From positions 10,431,089 to 10,495,088 of the forward strand of contig NC_134431.1 in assembly GCF_030867145.1 (NCBI RefSeq): a stretch of 64,000 nucleotides of DNA. Direction: 5' to 3'. This DNA comes from Opisthocomus hoazin. Taxonomy: Eukaryota; Chordata; Aves; Opisthocomiformes; Opisthocomidae. The first letter of the stretch is position 1. Every line of letters starts with the position of its first letter. The notes beneath the pieces were generated by a model. The model had not been told where the DNA came from. It made no database searches and worked only from the letters and a program-made list of their open reading frames with translations. The translations under genes were made by a program, and so were the position numbers. Shown here one piece after another: positions 37,570 through 49,800 of the stretch.

Positions 37570-40110
37570 GCCTTTTCTTAAAGGCCTCTTTATTTTTAAA
37601 TTCCTTTAAAACATAAATTAATTTAAACAAATCAGATGCAAAACACCTGCATTTTAAATTAGCATATATTTTACTGTATCAATCACAGCAACCTCATACA
37701 GTAAGATACACAAAAATAGAGCATGGTATCACTTCAACACAGTTTCGTACTACAGTATTCCATGACATATATACACAGGACTTTTCTTTTTCAAAGCAAG
37801 TATAGTCCCTCCTATGTTCACCGTAAAAATTACGTGGCATCACAGTTTTAGTTATTCACTGTAGTGTGAGTAGCCATATGGAAATCGAACTAGTGAACTA
37901 GAAGATACACTGTATAGCAGCCAAACAGGCATGACACTTCAGAAGGTGAACAAAAACAAAATAACCACTGAAATGAAAACCACCCTTAGACCGTATTTTA
38001 ATAGTAAAACTGTTTTTAAATTTTTCACTATATACATAATGTATCTACATTTGTGTCATATTTATATATATATATTTATAAAAAAACCATACAAGATCTT
38101 GAAAACCTTAAAATCATTCACCTAAACAATATTCACCCCAACCTTCAGGGTCAGCAAGGCAATACTTGCCTGTAACATTATACTCAGCTGCAGTCGCTTG
38201 ATTCAGAAATTTCCCTGATTGCTAAACACACACCATTCGTTTTGTTTCTTAGTGCAAACTGTACAGTAACTTACTGTTCTCAGCCCTCTGTAAGACTCAG
38301 GTTTCACCTTATTTCCATAATACTTCTGACACCCATTTATGGCTAAAATTATTTTAGCTATTTTACAACATTACCCTATAGTTTCCCCCTCTACCTACCT
38401 CAAGCCCCCCACCCACCCACCCAAAAAATGTAAGACAAATGATCATTCATGCATGTTTCTGTCACACAGGGATCAATGGACACTTAAGTTTAGAAGCCTA
38501 GACTCTAACAGTGTTTTAAAAAACCCTAAGTGAATAATTTTAGTGCAAAGTGGACTACATAGTTTACATCTCAGCTAGAGTTCTTTACAGATATTTTAAA
38601 CACATTTAATTCTGCACATCAGATTAGGTTGCCTGACACTTTGTTCTAACTAGCTAGTTGGAATAAGGAAGTTAGAAGGATCTCGTGGGTTTCCTTTTCA
38701 TAAAAAAACTAAAGCCTATTCATAATCAGGTGTTGTTTAGGGGTCAAAACTGTACAGAGCCTAGCACAACAGAGTCCTGGTTCTTGGCTAGGGTTCCTGT
38801 GTGCTACAGACAAATATTATTATCTGATTCACATCCATAACTGATGGGTTTACTTTAACAGGAGTCACAAATAAGCTCTGATTTTTAACCAGGCCAGTGC
38901 TTTACTTGCTGGACTACACTACAGACTTCGCAGTGAATTTGGAAGCAAGCATAACATTTATACTTACAATTTCCATAACCACAAAGGAAAAGCGTGCACT
39001 GAGAGCCAAAGTCCTGCAATTCTTAGACAAGACTCCACTTAGACTAGTGGTGGCCTTATCAGAGGGAAAAAAATGACAGATTAAAAACGAAAAATTGATC
39101 AGAGCCAAGAACATCAGTCTGCCACAGTGACTATAATAAGCTATGGAATACAGTACAAGGAAAAACAGAAAGTCACCTGAACAAATAACCCAGAGAGACT
39201 TCATAGTTATAATGATTTTACCACTTTTAAGAACTCAACATATTAAATATTTATTAAAAATAAACTGTTTCCAAATTACCTATTTACAGTACAAAGAACA
39301 GTACTTAATACATGTGCAACAGAAAGTAAAGAAAATTAGTACTCATCTGGAAGGACAACACTCTCGGCATAATTTAAGTGACGTGAATACAGGCTCACCT
39401 TTTTTAAAATACCATACAGTAAAAACCAGTAGCATGATCTTGGCAACACCAGAAAATAAAGCACGTATTGTCCAGATTCAGATTATATAAGCTCGAGAGA
39501 AACAACCAGGAGATAAGGGGAGAAGGACGAAACAGAAAGACGAAAGGAAGAGATGCTGTGGTGTTTGCATTTCGGAGATCAAGAAATGCAGACACGCTTC
39601 AAAAAATAGTCCTTGTTGGCAAAACAAGCCATTCACGTATTTCTTGCACATTTTAAAGTCATACTGTATCAAAAACCGGCAGTAGCTTCATCGCTCATAG
39701 AAAATGAGAATCTTAATCTTTAGATTTTATTTTCAAGCCTTGCATGGTTTTATTTGGGCAAGGAGATGACTGTAATGTAATAGAAAGGCGCGATGTCACT
39801 TTTCTAAAATGCAACAGCTGCCAAGTTTTAAAGAAAAATGTGCTCTTCTCCCCCTTCAAATTGAAAAGTAATGATCATTTAGGAGTTACCTAAATTATAG
39901 CAGCATGAAATCTGATGTATCTGCAGCATCTGTGAAGCCACAAAAAAAATCAAGAACTGGCACCTGATCACTGAACCATGGTTCCAAATATTTGGACGTG
40001 TCATTTTGGTAGGAGGTCAGTGTATTTCCTTATCAGTGGAGTCAGTACATTAGTGAGGATAGCCCTTTCCCCTCCCCCTTTCCTTCCCCTCCAAAACAGA
40101 CTAATCAAGT
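37570..40110 (-). other. SPATA2 3' UTR (inferred extent)
   Basis: An AT-rich stretch follows the SPATA2 stop codon on the minus strand. Candidate AATAAA signals lie on the minus strand at 39255-39250 and 37594-37589, with others close to 39730-39750. The far site gives a 2.5-kb 3' UTR, compatible with the long UTR of mammalian SPATA2. It includes an (ACCC)n run at 38411-38422 and a TA-rich run near 38060-38085. Which site is used cannot be told from sequence. Confidence 0.5.
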
Positions 40111-41364
40111 CTATCTATACACTACATGGGACAGCTGGGATGATTTATAGTTTAACTGATTGTTAGGCATGAATCTGTGAAGCTCGCTCTTCCTACAGCA
40201 GGGATCGTAATAGTAAGCATTGAGGCAAGTGTCACATGAGACTTTGGAGCAAAACGTGCAAGTGTTTGCAGCTCCAGATCGGTTACAAAAGCCACAGCGG
40301 GAGGTGCCCGAAGGTTTGGATTTTGAACTGAATGGAGCAGCTCTCTCTTGACTCTGAGTCTGTGATGTGTACTGAGATTTCTCCCTTAAAGCAGACACAG
40401 GAGACAAGCCATCATTTGGAAGTGGTTTGATTGAGTAGGTGCTCTGTTTCACTGCTGGATATTCTTGCCTAGAGTTGAACAGATTGTCACACTTTTGGCA
40501 AACAGAAGTGCCACAAGGTACACCGCAGTTTTGGCACTTGAGGGAAGCTGTCTCTTTGGCTAGGTGGGTACGCTTGTGGTAAACAGGGTTGGCATCATTT
40601 CTTAACAGCCATACATCAGGCTTAACAGCTTCTTGTCTTTTAAAATTTAACATACTTCTAGAATCGGGATCAGTATATAAATCTAAGTCCTCTTGAGCAG
40701 AAAAATAGGAGCTGTAAGGGACATTTGCTCTTAGCATGCCATTGTGATGAGATGAAGTTGGCAAGAATTCATCTGAGCACCCGTGTGGGGAGCTTGACAT
40801 CGTCAGAAGAGAGGGTGACGGACGGATAATTTCATCTTTGATGTCATCTTCCGCATCAACTAGAATTGGTTCTTTCCTGAGACTCAGTGAGCTCATCAAA
40901 GGTGGTTTCTTACTTTCCCAATAATTATCATATGTGTCCACTGATTTAGAAGGCTTGCTCACCTTTGGCTTGAAATAATCTTTAGAGGCCCGTTCGCTCG
41001 CTGATTTCTGGAGTACCATTCGTGCCATCGAAGTGTTTAAGTTTTCTTTGCACTCCACACGCCGTTTCATGGCTTCTGAGCAGCCTCTAACATCTTCATT
41101 GCAATTTTTCCTTTCATTTATGACATCAATCTCTGAATAACCTTTATCCTTCACTTGCAAGTGAATTTCGAGAAGCTGCTCACATTCCACTTTGGCCAAA
41201 AAGAGTTCAAATGAAACCATTTTCACCTGAATGGCATCAACCTGCTCTTTGAGCTTATACATTGTTCCCAGTTCTTGGACATAGCCCATGTAGTTCAAAA
41301 TCTGCCTTACATCATCTTCAGTTAGAGCAGACTTTACATAATAAACAAAGGGTCCAGTGTAGGT
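40111..41364 (-). CDS. SPATA2: SPATA2 last coding exon
   Basis: Encodes residues 107-523 in one uninterrupted exon, starting [14 protein letters not shown] directly after a polypyrimidine tract and TTAG. It contains the rest of the PUB-type domain, the disordered linker, the PUB-interacting motif and both cysteine clusters. The 1.77-kb intron upstream (41365-43137) contains no other recognised gene. Confidence 0.96.
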   Translation of the reverse strand, partial: TYTGPFVYYVKSALTEDDVRQILNYMGYVQELGTMYKLKEQVDAIQVKMVSFELFLAKVECEQLLEIHLQVKDKGYSEIDVINERKNCNEDVRGCSEAMKRRVECKENLNTSMARMVLQKSASERASKDYFKPKVSKPSKSVDTYDNYWESKKPPLMSSLSLRKEPILVDAEDDIKDEIIRPSPSLLTMSSSPHGCSDEFLPTSSHHNGMLRANVPYSSYFSAQEDLDLYTDPDSRSMLNFKRQEAVKPDVWLLRNDANPVYHKRTHLAKETASLKCQNCGVPCGTSVCQKCDNLFNSRQEYPAVKQSTYSIKPLPNDGLSPVSALREKSQYTSQTQSQERAAPFSSKSKPSGTSRCGFCNRSGAANTCTFCSKVSCDTCLNAYYYDPCCRKSELHRFMPNNQLNYKSSQLSHVVYR

Positions 41365-43455
41365 CTAAGGGGGGTGGGGAGGAAATAAAAGGAAAACTAG
41401 GTTACAAATTCAGTGGTGGACTAGATGTTCAGATAATTCAGTGGCAGATATTAAATAGAATCATAACAACAGTGAACACACGCAACTCCCATGGCAAGAT
41501 GAACTCCATTTCTGCATCCCTCCTGTTCAGCAGATGGAAATTCCGCATGAGGCAAATTCAAAGTAGGAGAGTTTTCATTCAAATTGAAATCCTGATTCGC
41601 ATAATGTCCTCCCTGTTGATTTAAACCACTATGCTATACACTGACATTAACTTTTATGCATACCAGACATGTTTGCGTTTACAAGCAAGTCTACCATGAA
41701 AGGCAAAAAGGCAGAGATTTCATGTATTGCCCCTGGACAGGGGCTAGCTGGAGATAACAGGAACTTGGAATTACTGCGGGCGAACCAAAATCCTCTTCAG
41801 TTCAGCTTTAAATATACTTGTGGTGTGCACTTTTTTGTGTGCCATTACTATGCAATCTCAAATGTCTGATTTATTTGATTTTATATTAGGTTAAGAACTT
41901 CCTCTAAAAAAGCCCCCAAGCGAAGATATGAGTTTGTGCGAGTTGAAATATCCTTAGCATCTGGCATACCTGAGGTTATGTTCTTAACCCAGTTCAAACT
42001 GGTTTGGATTGCGGGCAAGAGCAGCCTGCCCGTCACATCTTTGTGTAGAACAGTTACTGGATCCACAGCGCACAACCAAAGCCAATATTGACAGGGTATT
42101 AAGAGATATCCACGACAGATCAGCCAACATTTCAAAGGCCAGAACTTCAGCATAATAAAGAAAAAGATTATGGAGAGATCTTCAAGAAACGTAGTTTCCC
42201 TTTGGGGAAACAGAGAACTCTCAAATGCTCTACTAATGTTCAAAATTTCTGCTAAATAGTGAAAAAGTGTCTTTTTAAGAAAAACAAGCAAAAATACACA
42301 TCACTAGTGCACATAACCTGCAAATGACTTTACACACCTATACCAGCAGTGTTTTCATTCAGCTTTCAAGTCTCAAAACTTCTTGTAAGTCACCTGCAGC
42401 ATTCATTTCTGAAACGCTGCAGCAGTTTTGAACAAGCATATAAGAACAGGTAAAAGACAAAACAGAAAAATCAACAGCAGAGAACTCACTATCTGACTTC
42501 CAGCACCCAAGCTGAGCAATATACAAGTTCCTACTTTTCCCTTGGAGATCTTGGCATAGATAAATAATTTGAAAGTATATTAAAATCAAAATGTCATGAA
42601 TTGAGAACTGGAAAGCAGGTAACAGATATTCTGCAAACAATTCTTTCAGAGAAGCTCCTTTACCATTATCATATAACTTGCGGGAATCTCAGCAAAGCAT
42701 CCACTTGAAAGCACGCATTGGTTGTTAGTACGTGTGCTCTGCTAATAGCTTTTGCAAGACAAAAATCAAACTTCGAGTGACCTTAAACAGAACTTGACCA
42801 CTCACCCTAGTGAAAGCATCTCCAAGTAGAAATTAAGACACTGTAGCAGGGTAGGCTGAGCAAAAACCTTAAATAAGCTCTTCCTCTACTTTATGGTTAG
42901 ACCATAAATGCAGACAGTACTTGTACTTCTGCTCTCGGGATACTCTCACCAGCAAAAACTTCACTTATTTTACACAGAAACCTTCCTATGGCTTCTGTTT
43001 ACCAACTGTACATAGACAAAGATATACATTGTGCTAACAGGTGGAAAAAAGTAGCCTTTATGGGAAATGCATGAAATGTGTTAAAAGAAAGAAAAATAAA
43101 TTATTTTCTCATTATGGCCACACATAAAATGTCTTACCTTAATATTTTTGAACTCCTTTTTCCAAGGGTAAAGAAAGAGATTAATTCCAACTGTCTCGAG
43201 CATGCTGAATGCATTACGGAGAGAATGTAAACTTGAGGATTTCACAGATCTCAGTGAGTTTTCAGCCATCTCGTAAAATTTTATCAACCGGAATCTATAA
43301 AAGGGATCAATTTTGGGAAGGCAAAGTAAGGCTGCTGCTGCCACTCGCAAATACTCATCATTAATAGGACGCTGCTTGTTGTCAGAGGCATTCAGTTTGC
43401 ATTCATGGAACTGTACATACTTCCTAAATAAATCGTCTTTATATTTTGTATCCAT
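40111..43455 (-). CDS. SPATA2: SPATA2, spermatogenesis-associated protein 2 (CYLD-LUBAC adaptor)
   Basis: This 523-aa cytoplasmic adaptor is encoded by exons 43455-43138 and 41364-40111, joined in phase 0 (AATATTAAG|GTAAGA to CCCTTAG|ACC). In mammals SPATA2 activates the deubiquitinase CYLD through an N-terminal PUB-type domain and docks CYLD on the HOIP subunit of LUBAC, tuning TNF-receptor signalling. Seen here are the N-terminal domain (about 1-225, with [20 protein letters not shown]), the SVD-YW-SKKPPL and [13 protein letters not shown] conserved segments, a PUB-interacting motif around [11 protein letters not shown] with key tyrosine Y336, a CxxC-type segment at 383-398 (CQNC...CQKC), a second at 463-486 (CGFC...CDTC), and the C-terminus [11 protein letters not shown]...VVYR. 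Length and order match human SPATA2 (about 520 aa). The start is MDTK: an in-frame TAA lies a few codons upstream, so the six extra residues of the human start are absent. Confidence 0.97.
43138..43455 (-). CDS. SPATA2: SPATA2 first coding exon
   Basis: Encodes residues 1-106, the first half of the PUB-type domain. The donor AAG|GTAAGA is strong. The exon probably continues upstream as 5' UTR to 43563, where TTTTTATTCCAG gives an acceptor. The start context has U at -3 and G at +4, so initiation is not optimal. Confidence 0.95.
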
Positions 43456-46290
43456 TGAAATCAGTTTTTATCTCACGCTTGGGCAGCTACCTCATCTCTT
43501 TCATGGTTATTCGGCAGTAGGTTGATTATCTGGCATTAAGAATCTTCAGTAATGGCAACTCTTCTGGAATAAAAATTGAAAACAAAGACAAGTCATCACA
43601 GTTGCATAAATCCCAGATGTCCACAGCATCTATCTGCTTCACAGGATTCTATAAAATGGTTCACAGAGCAGCAGCTCCCAGAACAGCCTCTTTAGGTTTC
43701 TGAAAAAGCGCCAGAGTCTACACAAATGCTGTTGTCCTGCTTTTCACTGTCATTCTCTACTCCTCTTCCAGCTATATGCCTAAAACAGCGCAACAAACCT
43801 ACGTTGAGCAAGCCACTGAGAGTTTGATACGATAAAGCTGGTGTAGGCTCAAGCCCAGCCTGAGGGTTCCTTGGCTTAGGGAACCAAGGCAAAAGTAAAT
43901 GACAGCACAAAAATGACAGAAGCATGAGTTTTTAGGGTCTCTTCTCTGCATTTTATTTTGCCCTTTCAGTTCAGACAATGCACACAAACATAATTTTAAT
44001 CAGTCACTGTTTGTGTTTTGTTGTCCTACACAGTGATATAAAGACTTAAAAAAACCTCACAAAGAAGTTTCATTTTGCTCAACATGTGAAAGCATCTACT
44101 TTTTTTTTTTCCCCTCTAGTGGCACAGGACTGTCCCTAGACAGAGCAGATTAATTAATTTTGCCTTTCTAACATTTTCTAGGCTTTTGACTGCCACTCAC
44201 ATTCCACCCGACGGCACAGCCAGGCCCTCCCACCAAGAACACACTCCCCTGGATGCTGCAACCTGCAGCTGAAGTTTCAGCTGAATGCTGGAAGCTGCAA
44301 AGAAGGTTGTAATCGCTTCAGCAAAAAGCTACACCTGCCATTTTTAGCTGCTTTATTAGAACAGAGGAAAATCATTCTGGCTTCACATCATGTACACCTT
44401 TGCTTGCAGGGACAGTTGCCTTCATGTATACACAGATCTGCAGTTTCACCTCACCGAGCTCACATGCTACACGGAAAAGGCTGGTGACAAAAGAAGCTTC
44501 CTATTGCCACTTTACCAAAACCGAGGTAACTAACAGGCCAACAGACTCCGTCTCGACCTTCTGAGGAAGTTGTGATCGAAAAGCAGACCGCAGGCTTTGT
44601 TTTTTAAATGAAAACACAATCTAGCCCTTACGGACTTCCCAACTGTGAACCAAGGGGAGGGGAGGCGGGGGAAATCAATGCGCTGTTTCAGTTATAGTCA
44701 GTCTGAAACAGCACTTTAGAGAAGACTTTCCACCCAACATTAATTGCAGCTGCTAGAATACTGATCAATGCCCCCACACACTCCTGCTAAAATGAAAACC
44801 ACAGTTAAGAGCAAAATCAACCGAATGAAAGGAGCCGTAACACAAAATACATGGGGAGGAAAAAAAAAACCCACCACAAACCAACAACCAAGAGGCCAGG
44901 AAAACAAACAAACACAAAATCAACAGCCTGGCAGTTAATACCACTTGATGAAAGACTGCACTTAATGAGAGCACCATGTGGGAAAAGTTAACTAGCGGTT
45001 CAATTTCTGCTCAAAGGCACACTGCTCTTGGTTTTTCCACAACCAGAAATTGCACTGATGTCAAGAGACGAGCTGTGAATCACAGGAAATGTGGAGTTCT
45101 AAATTAACAGCCGAGCATAAGGGACAGGAGTAAACCCTTCTCTCTCCACAGATCGTTCCTCCTGAAGTTGTGCAAGATGAAGTCTGTGGACAAAGACAAT
45201 GGAATGCCTGTTCCTTAGCAAGGAGAGCTCCATCAGAGAATTTCAGAGAAAGATCTTTGTCTGGCACATCAGTAATATACCCCCAGGACAAGGAATGACC
45301 CTGTGCTGACAAGGAGCTGGATTAAGTATTACAGTTCTTCCACCTCCACTGTCAGTAACTGCTAAACAAAAGCGCTTGGCTGCATGTACGAGACGTCAGG
45401 ATTAGGAAAGTCCCCAAACAAAAGTCCTGCACCGAGGCCCCGCGGACAGTGACACGCAACGTCACTGCCAGCTCCGATTTTGACCTGTGGTTTGCACAGG
45501 AGCTGAAAGGCAGAAGGCGACAAAGCAGACAGGCCAGCGAGCCTCTGCAGAGCTGCTCCTCCTCGCGCAGAGCTCCCAGCAGCGAAACCTCCCCGTCCCA
45601 GGCAGCCCACCCAGCGCCCAGCAGCCAGCCACCATGGTTACAGGGCTGGGTGCAACCCTCAGTACGTGAGCAGGCACAGATAAATACAGTTCGAAGCAGC
45701 ACGCTGGCTGATGGAACAGATAAGGTAACAGGGGCGTTTTGCTGCAAATCACTGACTGAAAACCTCCAGATTTCACAGAGATGCGTGAATGGTCAGTTCC
45801 GAGCCGAGCCTAGTTCCCGCTGCGGGAGAGGGAAGCGTTTCTGTCCCTCGCCCGGGTCGGAACCCCAGCTGGCCGGGACGGCCGGGCCCGGCACAGCCCC
45901 GCAGCCACCGCCACGGCAACCGGGGAGAAACACGGGGCAGCCGCAGCCTCCCCCCGCCCCGCAGCCCCGAAACGCCGGGCTTCCACCGAGCCTTCCCAGA
46001 GAAACCCCCCGGCCACGCCGCCTCGCCCAGCCGTCGGGGTGGGGGAGCGCGGGAGGCGGAGGGACCGGCGCCCAACCCAGCGCCCGCGGCCGCCCAGCGC
46101 GAGGAGCACCGGGCCGGCCCCGCAGCGGCACCCTCCCGCCTCCCGCCGCCCCCCCCAGCCAGCAGCGCTGCGCCGAAGGCCCGTAGGCCGGGCCCGTCCC
46201 TCACCGCTCCGCGCCTGCCGCCCAGCACCCGCCGCCGCTCAGCCGGAAGCGCCCGTGACCCGGATGCGGACCGCGGACCTCTCGGGCCCT
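43456..46290 (-). other. SPATA2 5' UTR exons and first intron (inferred)
   Basis: 43456-43563 is likely 5' UTR within the first coding exon. A probable non-coding first exon lies in the CpG island, ending at 46205 on a good minus-strand donor (GCGGAGCG|GTGAGG). Its 5' end is not defined by sequence. The intervening 2.6 kb holds AT-rich non-coding sequence and no other gene. Long open frames over 45.45-46.2 kb are a by-product of GC content. Confidence 0.5.
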
Positions 46291-46735
46291 CGCACGCTCC
46301 CGCGACGTCCCAGCAGAGGCGGGAGCGGCTGTGGCCTACGGCGGGCCCGCGCGGCCCGGCCTCCCGGCACCGGTCCGGCGGCCAGCGGGAGGGGGCGGCT
46401 GACAGCGGCGCCCCGGAAGTGGATGGCGGTGGGCAGAGCACCGCCTCTTCCAGTCTGGAGCACTTCCGCCGCGTGACGTGAGAGGGGCGGCGTGCGAAGG
46501 GGCGGGGCGGCCGCCCGCACGCTGAGGCGCCGCGGGCACGGACCGGCGCCCCGGGAGGCGGGGTAACCTGGGGCCACGCCCCCACCGTGTGCCGCGCCCC
46601 CACCGTGTGCCCCGCCCACCGAGCACGACCACGCCTCTGCAGGGGCGGTGTCTCGGCGACGCGGGGGCGCGGCGCTGCGCCTGCGCGCGGGCCGCTCCCC
46701 GGTTGGCCGGCGGGGCGGGGCGCGGCGGCGGGAAG
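46206..46735. promoter_or_regulatory. Bidirectional CpG-island promoter of SPATA2 and RNF114
   Basis: About 0.5 kb of very GC-rich DNA separates the inferred SPATA2 first exon from the RNF114 start codon. No TATA box is evident. It carries ETS-type sites (CCGGAAG at 46243, CCGGAAGT at 46413, ACTTCCG at 46462), a CRE/ATF-like TGACGTGA at 46474, an NRF1-like TGCGCCTGCGCGC at 46676, and a YY1-type AAGATGGCGGC overlapping the RNF114 start codon. This set is typical of housekeeping divergent promoters. The whole island runs from about 45.78 to 47.11 kb. Confidence 0.65.
46577..46611. repeat. 18-bp tandem duplication in the promoter
   Basis: CGCCCCCACCGTGTGCC occurs at 46577 and again 18 bases later at 46595, with a third partial CCCGCCCACCG after it. 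The core includes a GC-box-like CGCCCCCAC. Confidence 0.85.
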
Positions 46736-46860
46736 ATGGCGGCGGCCGGGGGCGGCTCGTCCCGGTCCCCGGAGCGGCGGCACGACCCGCTGTCGCGCTT
46801 CACCTGCCCGGTGTGCCTGGAGGTGTACGAGAGCCCGGTGCGCGTGCCCTGCGGACACGT
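46736..46860 (+). CDS. RNF114: RNF114 exon 1 (RING, first half)
   Basis: Residues 1-41 plus two bases. The donor is GGACACGT|GTGAGC. It contains [11 protein letters not shown] and VPCGH of the RING. Intron 1 (46861-47938) contains a CR1 element. Confidence 0.93.
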
Positions 46861-49800
46861 GTGAGCGGCTGCCGGCGGCGCGGGGGCTCGCGGGGGCGGT
46901 TTGGGGCCTTGTCAGCCGGCGGCGGGCGGGGAGCTGGAGCCGGGCCTGCAGGCGCCTTCCTCGCCCGGGGACCGTGGGGCTTTGGGAGGGAGCCGCAAGC
47001 CATCCCCGTTCGCTCCCCCCGGGGCCGGGCGAGGCCGCTGCCTGCGCGGTGGGGCCGGGTCCCGCAGCGGGGGCGTTGTCAGGCCGCGCTGCCTGAGGCC
47101 GAGGAGGCTCCGCGGGCCGCGCCGTGAGGGTGGCCTGGGACTTCTGTGGCAGGGGGAGACCCAGCAGGGAAAGCAGCTGATACGCTTTAACTTTCGAGCG
47201 CTTTGCTTTCTGAGGGACGTGGAAACCGAGGGAGCAGAGCACTGTCCAAGAGCTGCCGACGCTGAGCATAGCGAGCTGGAGTCCTCCTCCCCCCGGGCAG
47301 GAATGTCGGCAGGCTGCTGTCGTATTGGGTCCCTCACTACGAGAAGGACACTGGGGGGCTGGAGCGTGTCCAGAGAAGGGCAGCGAGGCTGGTGAGGGGG
47401 CTGGAGCACAAGTCTTATGAGGAGCGGCTGAAGGAACTGGGGCTGTTTAGTCTGGGGAAGAGGAAGCTGAGGGGGGACCTTATTGCCCTCTACAACTACC
47501 AGAAAGCAGCTTGTAGTGGGGCAGGTGTTGGTCTCTTCTCCCAACTAACTAGCGATAGGATGAGAGGAAACGGCCTCAAGTTGCATCAGGGGAGGTTTAC
47601 ATTGGATATGAGGAAATATTTTCTGTACTGAAAGAGTAGCAAAGCATTGGAACAGGCTGCGCGGGGAGGTGGTCGAGTCGCCATTCCTGGAGGTGTTCAA
47701 AAAATGTGTAGCTATGGCACTTCAGCACATGGTTTATCAGGCATGGTGGCGTTGGGTTGATGGTTGGATTTGATGATCTTAGCGGTATTTTCCAACCTTA
47801 ATGATTCTATGATTCTAGATACCATGTCTTGAGACTCCATTATCATTTAGGGTAGAAGACACGGAACGGCTCTGGATATTCATGCTCCGTGTCCAGGAGG
47901 GCTGTTTTCACCACCTGCTGTTTTTCTTCCCACCCTAGCTTTTGCACTCCATGCCTGCAGGAATGTCTTAAGCCAAAAAAGCCGGTTTGTGGAGTCTGCC
48001 GCAGTACCCTGTCACCTGGTAGCAGAGCTCTGGACTTGGAAAAGCAAATTGAAATGACAGAAACCACTTGCAATGGCTGCAATAAAAAAGTATGAAAGTA
48101 TTTGGAAATAAAGTCCGTGAGGTGTGCCCGCTTGGCTGTACTGCTTAGGGGGAAATAAAGTGCTTCCTCTTCCACTTTCTGCAGAATCAGCTCAAAATGT
48201 TTGTTCTGAAAGTGCTATAGATATTTTATATAAGCAGCACCCAAATGTTGACATTCTTACCACAGTTTTTTATTGTTACCTCTTCAAGAAGTGAATGTCA
48301 AATAAAAGATACTATTTTAAAATTATAGTAAAATACTACTTCTGCAGTTGCTTCTGTGAGCATGTCGCTGTGGGAGAAATGTTGTAATAAAACAGTGGTT
48401 GTGGTTTTTAGATAGTGATCTCTTTGGCTCTTAAACAGAAATTCATTTGCTTTGTTTGAAATAGTTATGAGCCAAAGTTGTCTTAGATGGGTGGTGTATT
48501 TGATAGACTTACTGTTTGTTAATGTCCTGCATGCTGGATACCTGTACGGCATCCTTTCTGTCGCTCCCTTTCTCTTTGTAAAGTTGGGTTTCTTAGCGTT
48601 AACTGAATTTTAATAATAAGTTAGTTTTCCTAATAAGCAAATATCTTGGCAGATGGCAAAACAGCAAGAAAAGGATAATTAGACACACTAAGGTGAGGGT
48701 AACAGTTCAGTTAATTTCACTTTTTATTTTGGGCAGTGTCTTCATTCTGTCTTCATTCCAGCTGATAGAAAACTGTAGTGCCTTGAAGGGCAGACTTCCT
48801 TATTGTAAATTTGAATTTTCATTAATGGGATCGAACAATTGGCAATCAGTCTACACCAAGATCTGTATTAAAAGCGAAATTATTTTCCATACGCTGTCTC
48901 TTCTCAGTGACCAGGAAAACTGGGTTTATATGAAACTTTTTTTTTTAATGTATATACTGTAGTATAGGTTAAGAAAAGTGAGCTGTCCTGAGCGGTGTTG
49001 TATTTGTAAAATATTACAGGCAGCAAAGTTACAGTTTAACTAATCTATAATCTCAAAGGTTTCCGTCTCGCCAGCTGAAGTGTTTGGGTCTTCCTGCTTT
49101 ATCACTGTCTGCAGTGGGCTGCTTTGTTTGACATGTTTACTGCTTCTGCTTACAAGTATACAAGTAACTGCAAATACTTTAAATTAACCTTGCCATGCAA
49201 TTGTTGCCTGCACAGATGTATCTCTCAAAGATGCGTAGCCATGCAGCTTCTTGTTCAAAGTACCAGAATTATATAATGGAAGGTGTGAAAGCTGTAACTA
49301 AAGAACCACTTCACAACACCAGGTAACTAGCTCTAACTAGCTCTTCTCTGGAAATACTTGTCGTCTTGTCACAAAAGCAGGGCTGCTACTGATTAATCAT
49401 TATAAAATCTCTCAGTTTTGATTCTTCTGAGAAGAGTCCTTTTGTCTTTGAAAAATTCAACTGCATTATGGGTTTTCATGCAAACTGTAGAATTTTGGAG
49501 TAAAAGCAGACTTTACCTCTTTGCTCGGTTTGGGTATTAATTGTTTTAATCCTTTCACATTGTTAAAAATGAAGCCTTAATCCTGCATCTGGAGCATAGG
49601 CAAGCTGTTCTGCTTTCTACACAGTCCATGCACTAGACATCTTAAAGATCAGGGTACTTGGTAAAAGTAGCTGTTTTTTTAAATGAAAACTTTATCCTTC
49701 CATCTCTTGATAGTAGTAACTTCTAACGAAGGGAAGTCGGAATTGATTGCAGTGCACTCGTCTGCATTGTAGCATACTGGGTGGTACTCTGTGCATTAAA

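Noticed and set aside
43692-43987. Short minus-strand frames upstream of SPATA2
   Set aside because: They lie in the inferred first intron, have no homology and no splice sites that extend the SPATA2 frame past its upstream stop.
45773-47269. 498-codon minus-strand open frame across the SPATA2/RNF114 CpG island
   Set aside because: Composition is Ala/Pro/Arg/Gly-rich with no domain, it overlaps RNF114 exon 1 antisense, and such frames arise from GC-rich DNA poor in stop codons.
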